Shown one piece after another: positions 1 to 4,985 of a DNA stretch of 6,146 nt. Under the pieces are notes generated by a model that worked only from the letters and a program-made list of their open reading frames with translations, was not told the origin of the DNA and ran no database searches. This stretch comes from Streptomyces katrae (GTDB taxonomy: Bacteria > Actinomycetota > Actinomycetes > Streptomycetales > Streptomycetaceae). The stretch is taken from contig NZ_JZWV01001044.1 in NCBI RefSeq assembly GCF_000966975.1, positions 1 to 6,146 of the forward strand, given 5' to 3'. A program made the translations under genes and the position numbers. Every line of letters starts with the position of its first letter. Position 1 is the first letter of the stretch.

Positions 1-102
1 ATCCAGTCCGTCGTCTCCGTCCTGCGGGAACTGGACTTCGCGGACACCCCGCCCGCCATCGCCTACCGAGCCGAAGTGGAGAAGAACGATGCAGCCGTAT
101 GA
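1..102 (+). CDS. C-terminal tail of an unidentified small or larger protein (5' end outside window)
   Basis: Frame 1 is open from the first base and ends at TGA 100-102, giving 33 residues that end in LRELDFADTPPAIAYRAE and a short charged tail. Third positions are mostly G/C, as in the neighbouring genes. Its stop lies 14 nt inside the following amidase gene, which suggests translational coupling in one operon. The ending (a Leu-rich helix, then an Asp-Thr-Pro-Pro turn and 'YRAE') resembles the C-termini of small GatC/AtzG-type partner proteins, which often precede amidase-signature enzymes. That is an inference from 33 residues and could be wrong. With the start missing, neither length nor function can be stated. 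Confidence 0.6.
   Translation: MQSVVSVLRELDFADTPPAIAYRAEVEKNDAAV
78..84 (+). promoter_or_regulatory. Shine-Dalgarno for the amidase gene
   Basis: GGAGAAG, with its GGAG core at 78-81, ends well before ATG 89; seven bases separate GGAG from the start codon. It lies inside the coding tail of the preceding gene, fixes the amidase start at 89 and fits coupled translation. Confidence 0.7.
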
Positions 103-1489
103 ACTGTCCATCGCCACAGCGGCCGAAGCGATCCGGGCGCGCGAGCTGTCCCCCCTCGAGCTGGTGGACTCCGTGCTCAACCGCCTGGAGCAGGTGGAGC
201 CGCAGCTTCAGGCATACGTCTCCGTCGGGGCCGACGCGGCCCGCCGGGCGGCCCGCGATGCCGAACGGGATGTCGCCGCCGGCCGTCTGCGAGGCCCGTT
301 GCACGGCGTCCCCATGGGGCTGAAGGACCTCATAGACGTCGCCGGCGCGCCCACCACGGCAAGCTCCCGGGTCCGCACCGGCCACCGGGCCGAGACCGAC
401 AGCACGGTCGCCGCCCGCCTGGCCGCCGCCGGCGCGGTCCTGCTCGGCAAGACGCACACCCACGAGTTCGCCTACGGCCTGACCACCCCGCAGACCCACA
501 ACGCCTGGGACCGGGGCCGGGTCGCCGGCGGCTCCAGCGGCGGTTCCGCCGTCGCCGTCGCCGCGGGAGCGGCGACCTTCGCCCTCGGCACCGACACCGG
601 GGGATCGATCCGGGTGCCCTCCGCGCTCAACGGGGTCGTCGGCCTCAAGCCCACCTACGGCCTCGTCCCCCGCCACGGCGTGACGTCCCTCTCCTGGTCG
701 CTGGACCACGTCGGCCCGATCACCCGCACCGTGGAGGACGCCGCCCTGGTCCTTTCCTCCCTGGTCGGCCACGATCCACGCGACCCCGCCTCCCTGACCG
801 CACCCCGCCCCCAGTACCGGCCGAACGGCACCACGGACCTGACGGGCCTGCGCATCGGCGTGCCGCACAACTACTACTTCGACCACGTCCAGCCCGAGGT
901 GGAGGCCGCCGTCCGCCTCGCCACGGCCGAGCTCGAGGGCCTCGGAGCGCAGCTCGTCGAGGTCGAGATCCCGATGACGCGCTACGTCCAGGCCACCCAG
1001 TGGGGCCTGATGGTGCCCGAGGCCACCGCCTACCACGAGCGCACCCTGCGTGCCGTCCCCGAGCTCTACCGGGACGACGTACGGATCCTGCTCGAAGCCG
1101 GCGAGTTGATGCCGGCCGGGGACTACCTGCGCGCCCAGCGCTCGCGCACCCTCATGCGGCAGGCCTGGGCCCGCCTGCTGGAAGACGTCGACGTGATCGC
1201 CGCCCCGACCGTCCCGGCCACCGCGGTGAAAGCGCACGAGGAAACGATCACCTGGCCGGACGGCACCGTCGAGGCGGTGTCCGATGCCTATGTGCGCCTC
1301 TCGGCCCCCGCCAACATCACCGGGATGCCCTCGCTGTCCCTCCCGGTCGGCCACGACACGGCGGGCCTGCCCATCGGCATGCAACTCCTCGGCCGCCCCC
1401 TCGGGGAGCGGGAGCTCCTGCGCGTCGGCCACGCCTACGAGCAGACCCGACCCGCTCGCCCCCTGGCCACAGCCCAGACGACCGCTTGA
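89..1489 (+). CDS. Amidase-signature family hydrolase (GatA/AtzE-like)
   Basis: A 466-residue cytosolic amidase-signature enzyme, expected to hydrolyse a carboxamide bond to acid and ammonia or amine. The Ser-cisSer-Lys triad is intact: Lys79 in HGVPMGLKDLID, cis-Ser149 in the GGSSGGS loop (147-153), and nucleophile Ser173 in GTDTGGSIR. The 24-residue gap between the two serines is the usual one. The region LKPTYGLVPRHG (186-197) and the C-terminal PSLSLPVG...GLPIGMQLLG stretch are also typical, and the length matches the family (about 450-490). The start is ATG 89, preceded by GGAG. It overlaps the preceding gene by 14 nt and lies 28 nt before a tetR gene. The substrate cannot be read from sequence. 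The true tRNA-amidating GatA is unlikely, since gatB is not adjacent and no tRNA-transamidation context is visible. No GatC gene is proven, although the preceding tail is a candidate partner. Confidence 0.93.
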   Translation: MQPYELSIATAAEAIRARELSPLELVDSVLNRLEQVEPQLQAYVSVGADAARRAARDAERDVAAGRLRGPLHGVPMGLKDLIDVAGAPTTASSRVRTGHRAETDSTVAARLAAAGAVLLGKTHTHEFAYGLTTPQTHNAWDRGRVAGGSSGGSAVAVAAGAATFALGTDTGGSIRVPSALNGVVGLKPTYGLVPRHGVTSLSWSLDHVGPITRTVEDAALVLSSLVGHDPRDPASLTAPRPQYRPNGTTDLTGLRIGVPHNYYFDHVQPEVEAAVRLATAELEGLGAQLVEVEIPMTRYVQATQWGLMVPEATAYHERTLRAVPELYRDDVRILLEAGELMPAGDYLRAQRSRTLMRQAWARLLEDVDVIAAPTVPATAVKAHEETITWPDGTVEAVSDAYVRLSAPANITGMPSLSLPVGHDTAGLPIGMQLLGRPLGERELLRVGHAYEQTRPARPLATAQTTA

Positions 1490-1510
1490 AGCATCAAATT
1501 TGCTTTAAGC
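1484..1510. repeat. Symmetrical repeats before tetR, candidate TetR operator
   Basis: Two copies of the near-palindrome GCTTnAAGC lie at 1484-1492 (centre G) and 1502-1510 (centre T), 18 bp apart centre to centre. A second reading of the same DNA is the 17-bp inverted repeat AAGCA-N7-TGCTT at 1489-1505. Such dyads next to a tetR start codon are typical TetR-dimer binding sites. As RNA, the two 9-mers could also pair as a hairpin with a 9-nt loop. Confidence 0.5.
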
Positions 1511-1517
1511 TGGTCCC
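1484..1517 (+). promoter_or_regulatory. Probable leaderless promoter and operator of the tetR gene
   Basis: The 28-nt gap before ATG 1518 has no Shine-Dalgarno sequence. A TAnnnT-type -10 hexamer, TAAGCT, sits at 1506-1511 with only six bases (GGTCCC) before the ATG. Transcription would therefore start at or next to the start codon, a common leaderless layout in actinomycetes. The -35 is weak: TTGAAG at 1486-1491 is only 14 bp from the -10, and GCTTGA at 1484-1489 is 16 bp from it. The promoter overlaps the amidase stop codon (1487-1489) and is covered by symmetrical repeats, so self-repression by the TetR protein is a reasonable inference. Confidence 0.5.
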
Positions 1518-2084
1518 ATGAGCCGAAAGACCATGGTGCGCCCCGGAGGGCGCAGCGCCAGGGTGCAGGCATCGGTGCACGCCGCGGTGCGCGAACTCGA
1601 AGCCGAGGTGGGCCGCGAAGCCCTCACGGTCCCGCTCGTGGCCGCGCGGGCCGGAGTCACCCCGTCCACGATCTACCGCCGCTGGGGCGACCTCCAGGAG
1701 CTGATGTCGGACGTGGCGGTCGAGCGGCTAAGGCCCGAGACGGCGCCGGAGGACAAGGGCAGCCTCAGGTCCGACCTCGAGGCGTGGGCCGAGCAGTTCC
1801 TGGAGGAGATGGCCGCGCCCACGGGCCGCGCCTACATCCGCGACGCCCTGCTCGGCGACCCGGACGGCAGCAACGCCGGCCAGTGCTCGGCCTACGCGGC
1901 CGAGCAGATCGAAGTCATCCTCGCCCGCGCGGCCGACCGCCAGGAAGACGCACCCGACGCCGAGACGATCCTCGACCGCGTGGTCGCGCCCACGATGTAC
2001 CGCATCCTCTTCCGCCCCGAAGGACTCGACACCACGTACGTCCACCACCTGCTGGCCGGCCTCCTCGCGCCGAACGACCACTGA
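1518..2084 (+). CDS. TetR/AcrR-family transcriptional regulator
   Basis: A 188-residue DNA-binding regulator. A basic N-terminal tail (MSRKTMVRPGGRSAR) precedes the three-helix TetR domain. The helix-turn-helix lies at about residues 36-62, with LVAARAGVTPSTIYRRWGDL carrying the conserved 'AGV..STIYRRWG' pattern. Residues from about 85 form the all-helical ligand-binding and dimerisation domain, apparently of the TetR_C_11 kind. The length is normal for the family. ATG 1518 was chosen because a -10 hexamer lies six bases upstream and no ribosome site supports the internal Met6. It follows the amidase gene on the same strand and converges on the SDR gene. The dyad at its own start suggests autoregulation. 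Its ligand and other targets are unknown, and no efflux pump, a frequent target of this family, lies in the window. Confidence 0.93.
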   Translation: MSRKTMVRPGGRSARVQASVHAAVRELEAEVGREALTVPLVAARAGVTPSTIYRRWGDLQELMSDVAVERLRPETAPEDKGSLRSDLEAWAEQFLEEMAAPTGRAYIRDALLGDPDGSNAGQCSAYAAEQIEVILARAADRQEDAPDAETILDRVVAPTMYRILFRPEGLDTTYVHHLLAGLLAPNDH

Positions 2085-2128
2085 CCGAGGTCGCCAGGAC
2101 CTGCCGCAAGGGCGTCTCCCGACCTCGG
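2085..2128. terminator. Stem-loop between convergent tetR and SDR genes
   Basis: CCGAGGTCG at 2085-2093 and its exact complement CGACCTCGG at 2120-2128 form a 9-bp GC-rich stem with a 26-nt loop. The left arm starts immediately after the tetR stop codon. The position between convergent genes suggests a bidirectional transcription stop or 3'-end stabiliser. There is no U-tract and the loop is long, so termination is inferred, not shown. Confidence 0.4.
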
Positions 2129-2166
2129 CGCAGCCGTCCCCGGAACCAAGCACGAGAGCCGACCGG

Positions 2167-2940
2167 CTACCACGTCGTCAGGAATCCGCCGTCGATGGTG
2201 ATGTCGGATCCGGTGACATTGCCCGTCCGGTCGCTCGCCAGCATCAGCACCACGTCCGCGACCTCGGCTGGTTTCGAGAACCGACCGGTGACCGTGGCAC
2301 CGGCGGCCTGGGCCGCCACCTCCCGCGGCGTCATACCGGTCGCCCGTGACACGGTGGCGGCGACGCCATCACCGGCCAGCCACAGGTCGGTCTCGACCGG
2401 ACCGGGGCTGACCGTGTTCACGCGGATCCCACGGCCGCCCACCTCTTTGGACACGCCTTTGGAGAAGTTCGCCAGTGCCGCCTTGCCGACGGAGTAGTCG
2501 ATCACCATCGGGTCCACGGAGTTGACCGAGCAGATGTTGACGATCGACCCACTGCCCCTCTCCAGCATCAGCGGCAGCACCTCCCGGGTGACGCGCACCG
2601 CTGCGAACAGGTTGAGGTTGATCGCCTGTTGCCACTGCTCGTCGGTGACACCGAGAAATCCACTCGGCCGGGCGGAGGCCGAGCCCACGTTGTTCACGAG
2701 GACGTCGATGCGGTCCCCGGCCGCTGCGACGAGCCGCCTGGCTCCCCCCGCCTCGGCCAGATCCACCCGCACGAGGCGGACGCCGCCGCGCTCGACCAGT
2801 GCGTCGAGCTCAGCGGAGGAGTGACGTGCGCCGGCCACCACCAGGGCGCCCTCGCCCGCCAGGGCCCGCACGATCGCGAGGCCGATACCCCGGCTCGCGC
2901 CCGTCACCACGGCCACGCGGCCTTCCAGTCCGAGATCCAT
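2167..2940 (-). CDS. Short-chain dehydrogenase/reductase (classical SDR, 3-oxoacyl-ACP-reductase-like)
   Basis: A 257-residue Rossmann-fold oxidoreductase, normal length for a classical SDR. The cofactor motif is TGASRGIG (13-20), with NNVG (83-86) stabilising the core. The catalytic set is complete: Asn110, Ser138, Tyr149 and Lys153 (YSVGK). Arg17 in the glycine motif and Arg39 after the second strand favour NADP(H) over NAD(H). The PGPVETDL segment (179-186) and the TGSDITIDGGF ending (243-253) are classical. ATG 2940 was chosen because the family begins just before the glycine motif. A GTG at 2967 would add nine residues of little family character, and neither start has a clear Shine-Dalgarno sequence. 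The Ser-to-Tyr gap is 11 residues instead of about 13, a small shortening of the loop near the active site. It lies 70 bp downstream of the ABC-F gene in the same direction. The substrate is unknown. Confidence 0.92.
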   Translation of the reverse strand: MDLGLEGRVAVVTGASRGIGLAIVRALAGEGALVVAGARHSSAELDALVERGGVRLVRVDLAEAGGARRLVAAAGDRIDVLVNNVGSASARPSGFLGVTDEQWQQAINLNLFAAVRVTREVLPLMLERGSGSIVNICSVNSVDPMVIDYSVGKAALANFSKGVSKEVGGRGIRVNTVSPGPVETDLWLAGDGVAATVSRATGMTPREVAAQAAGATVTGRFSKPAEVADVVLMLASDRTGNVTGSDITIDGGFLTTW

Positions 2941-3009
2941 GGTGATGTCATCGACCAAGACCGGCACGCACTTGAGGCTCGGCCCAGATGAGGTCGGTGG
3001 CGTAAGGAG

Positions 3010-3031
3010 GTCAGCCGCGGACGCGGCTGAC
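3010..3031. repeat. Perfect 10-bp inverted repeat over the ABC-F stop codon
   Basis: GTCAGCCGCG at 3010-3019 and CGCGGCTGAC at 3022-3031 are exact complements separated by two bases. In RNA this would be an 8-9-bp stem with a 4-6-nt loop. On the minus strand it includes the last codons of the ABC-F gene and its TGA (3011-3013). No U-run follows, so it may be a U-less actinomycete-type terminator, a 3'-end stabiliser that lowers expression of the downstream SDR, or a constraint of the Arg/Ser/Val codons. Confidence 0.5.
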
Positions 3032-4651
3032 CCGGCCCTCGTCCCACACCGGTTCGTCCGTCTCCACCACCCGGCCGTCCTCCCGGAAGACCAGGAACCG
3101 GCTGAACACCCGGGCGAACCACCGGTCGTGGGTGACGGCCACCACCGTGCCGGTGAAGCCGGCGAGGGCCTGCTCCAGGGCCTCGGCCGAGATCAGGTCG
3201 AGGTTGTCGGTCGGTTCGTCCAGCAACAGCAGGGTCGCCCCGGCCAGTTCCAGCAGCAGGACCTGGAAGCGGGCCTGCTGTCCCCCCGAGAGGGTCTCGA
3301 AGTTCTGCCGGCCCGCGCCCGCCAGGCCGTAGCGGCTCAGGGCCGACATGGCGCCCTGGAGGTCCAGCCCGGGGCGGTCGCCCTCGCCGGCGCCGAGGAT
3401 GTCGGCCGGGGTCCGGCCGGCCCACTCCGGGTGCCGGTGCGTCTGGGCGAAGAGCCCGGGCCGGACGCGTGCTCCCAGCCTGCACTCACCCGTGTGGGCC
3501 ACGGTTCCGGCCGTGTCGAGGGAGACCTCGTCCAGCAGGCGCAGGAAGTGGCTCTTGCCCGATCCGTTCGAACCGAGCACGCAGACCCGGTCACCGAAGA
3601 ACACCTCCAGGTCGAACGGCCGCATCAGTCCGCTGAGTTCGAGGTTCTTGCAGGTGATGGCACGGATGCCGGTGCGGCCGCCGCGCAGGTCCGGCGCGAC
3701 CCGCTGCCGGCGCGGCGGTGCGGGCGGCGGCCCGGCCGCCTCGAACTTCGCCAGCCGCGTCTGCGCCGCGTGGTACCGGGAGGCCATCTCGTCACTGATG
3801 GAGGACTGCTGACGCAGGGTCCGCACCAGCTCCTTGAGCTGGTCGTGCTTCTCGCTCCAGCGCTGGCGCAGCTCCGCCGCCCGCTGCCAGCGGGCCTCAC
3901 GGGCCTCGCCCCAGGTGGCGAACCCGCCGCCGTGGGTCCAGGCCGTTCCGCCCTCCAGCGTCACGACCTGGCCGGCCGTGCGGCTCAGCACCTCCCGGTC
4001 GTGGGTGATCAGCAGCACCCCCTGCCGGGTCTGGGTGAGCTGCTCCTCCAGCCAGCGCTTCCCCGGAACGTCCAGGTAGTTGTCCGGTTCGTCCAGCAGC
4101 AGCAGTTCGGCCGGACCCCGCAGCAGGGCCTCCAGGACGAGCCGCTTCTGCTCACCGCCGGACAGCGTCGTCACCTCACGGAACTGCGCGACCTGGAACG
4201 GGACGCCGAGCGCGGCGACCGTCACCGTGTCCCAGAGCACCTCGTGGTCGTATCCGCCGGCCTCGCCCCAGTCCACCAGCGCCTGGGCGTAGCGCACCTG
4301 GGTGCGCTCGTCGTCGGCCTCCATCATCGCGAGTTCGGCCGCGTCGAGGGCGGCGGCCGCCGTCCGCAGGGGCTGCGGGGCGACGGTGAGCAGGAGGTCC
4401 CGGACGGTGCGATCGTCGCGCAGGCTGCCGATGAACTGCGGCATGACGGCGACGGCGCCCTGGCTGCGGAACGACCCCCGCTGCGCCGGGATCTCGCCCG
4501 AGAGGGTGCGCAGCAGAGTCGTCTTGCCCGCACCGTTGTCGCCGATGAGCGCGACGGTCTGGCCTGCCGGAACCCGGAACGAGACATCGCTGAACAGCTC
4601 GCGTCCATCGGGGAGGACGTGCCCCAGGGAAGCGGCTTCGAGGTAGCCCAT
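3011..4651 (-). CDS. ABC-F family ATPase (ribosome-associated, two fused NBDs, no membrane domain)
   Basis: A 546-residue soluble protein with two ABC ATPase domains and no membrane segment, the ABC-F layout (EttA is about 555). NBD1 has Walker A GDNGAGKTT (37-45), signature LSGGEQ (163-168), Walker B DEPDNYLD with Glu188, and switch His217. NBD2 has Walker A GSNGSGKS (360-367), LSGGQQ (454-459), DEPTDNLD with Glu479, and His508. The catalytic residues look intact. The inter-domain linker (about 248-306) is two charged helices with a short connecting segment, then a Pro/Arg-rich stretch (307-316). ABC-F proteins bind the ribosomal E site to rescue stalled translation or displace antibiotics. 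The linker is short compared with classic antibiotic-protection ABC-Fs, so a translation-factor role is as likely as self-resistance. ATG 4651 was chosen over an in-frame ATG at 4741, whose extra 30 residues do not look like the family. It is divergent from the glycosyltransferase gene and upstream of the SDR. Confidence 0.93.
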   Translation of the reverse strand: MGYLEAASLGHVLPDGRELFSDVSFRVPAGQTVALIGDNGAGKTTLLRTLSGEIPAQRGSFRSQGAVAVMPQFIGSLRDDRTVRDLLLTVAPQPLRTAAAALDAAELAMMEADDERTQVRYAQALVDWGEAGGYDHEVLWDTVTVAALGVPFQVAQFREVTTLSGGEQKRLVLEALLRGPAELLLLDEPDNYLDVPGKRWLEEQLTQTRQGVLLITHDREVLSRTAGQVVTLEGGTAWTHGGGFATWGEAREARWQRAAELRQRWSEKHDQLKELVRTLRQQSSISDEMASRYHAAQTRLAKFEAAGPPPAPPRRQRVAPDLRGGRTGIRAITCKNLELSGLMRPFDLEVFFGDRVCVLGSNGSGKSHFLRLLDEVSLDTAGTVAHTGECRLGARVRPGLFAQTHRHPEWAGRTPADILGAGEGDRPGLDLQGAMSALSRYGLAGAGRQNFETLSGGQQARFQVLLLELAGATLLLLDEPTDNLDLISAEALEQALAGFTGTVVAVTHDRWFARVFSRFLVFREDGRVVETDEPVWDEGRVSRVRG

Positions 4652-4665
4652 GGGAGGAGATGCTA
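4652..4665 (-). promoter_or_regulatory. Possible leaderless -10 element of the ABC-F gene
   Basis: On the minus strand TAGCAT (4665-4660) fits TAnnnT and ends eight bases before ATG 4651. The bases in between are pyrimidine-rich (CTCCTCCC), the opposite of a Shine-Dalgarno sequence, so a leaderless or near-leaderless transcript is plausible. No good -35 is seen 17-18 bp upstream. Confidence 0.35.
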
Positions 4666-4810
4666 GCGGCCGGATTCCTCGGGGGCGATTCGATAACGAC
4701 GGCCCGACTGGCGGGATTTCGACCTTGTGGCGCATATCCAATTGCTTTTCACCGGCTGTCGATTATGCGACTGATCAGGCTATTCACTCGTCGGTTTCAG
4801 GGCTGCGGCG

Positions 4811-4841
4811 ATTCCTTGCAGCATGCACCCGCATGCGGAAT
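4811..4841. repeat. Stem-loop with paired GCATGC motifs in the divergent region
   Basis: GCATGC at 4821-4826 and 4831-4836 pair around a 4-nt loop (ACCC). The stem is prolonged by ATTCC (4811-4815) pairing with GGAAT (4837-4841), leaving a 5-nt one-sided bulge (TTGCA). As DNA, the two copies of the GCATGC palindrome sit exactly 10 bp apart, on one face of the helix, so this could be an operator or an mRNA leader structure for the downstream gene. Confidence 0.35.
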
Positions 4842-4985
4842 GGTGGTGCTCGACGAGGACTTCGGGAAGCGTTCGCCGATCCCTCTGCGGGCGGCCGTGT
4901 CTGCGTGCGTGCGGATGCGTGTGCCACGCCCTCCTCCTCTTTCCCGGTCATGCCCTTCACCCCACCGAAATACGAGAGTCAGCCG

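Larger units (their letters stand above)
4652..4985. other. Divergent intergenic region between the ABC-F and glycosyltransferase genes
   Basis: This 334-bp stretch holds no convincing gene. A possible + frame at 4660-5007 has no family character and runs into the glycosyltransferase gene. Parts are less GC-rich than the coding DNA, especially about 4735-4800, as expected for promoters. Visible elements are a TAnnnT hexamer for the ABC-F gene, a palindrome CTGATCAG (4771-4778), a GCATGC stem-loop (4811-4841), and a small hairpin GCGTG-TGC-CACGC (4917-4929) followed by a pyrimidine-rich tract (4930-4945). No consensus -35/-10 pair for the glycosyltransferase could be picked with confidence. 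Confidence 0.6.

Noticed and set aside
1784..2497. Long + frame overlapping tetR and the 3' part of the SDR gene
   Set aside because: The first half is Arg/Pro-rich out-of-frame sequence of tetR and the second half is antisense to the SDR. It has no domain.
2948..3010. In-frame continuation of the ABC-F gene past its TGA to a second TGA (19 sense codons), suggesting readthrough or a nonsense mutation
   Set aside because: The protein already has a normal ABC-F ending after NBD2, only the first half of the extension shows strong GC3, and nothing supports stop-codon readthrough.
3003..3011. TAAGGAGGT, a near-perfect Shine-Dalgarno sequence on the + strand
   Set aside because: No start codon lies at a usable distance downstream, and the + strand here is antisense to the ABC-F 3' end. 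It is probably chance.
2939..4666. A 575-codon open frame on the + strand covering the whole ABC-F gene in antisense
   Set aside because: The product has no recognisable domain and is a low-complexity mix of Arg, Gly, Pro and Val. It is the expected open mirror frame of a high-GC gene, while the minus strand encodes a complete ABC-F ATPase.
4739..4753. AATTGCTTTTCACC, vaguely like the DNA before tetR, as a second TetR operator
   Set aside because: It lacks the paired AAGCA/TGCTT arms. The likeness is limited to an AT-rich run.
4917..4945. Hairpin GCGTG-TGC-CACGC followed by a pyrimidine-rich tract as an intrinsic terminator or attenuator
   Set aside because: The stem is only five base pairs, the tract is mostly C and not T, and no gene ends just before it. 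It is noted only as a weak leader element.
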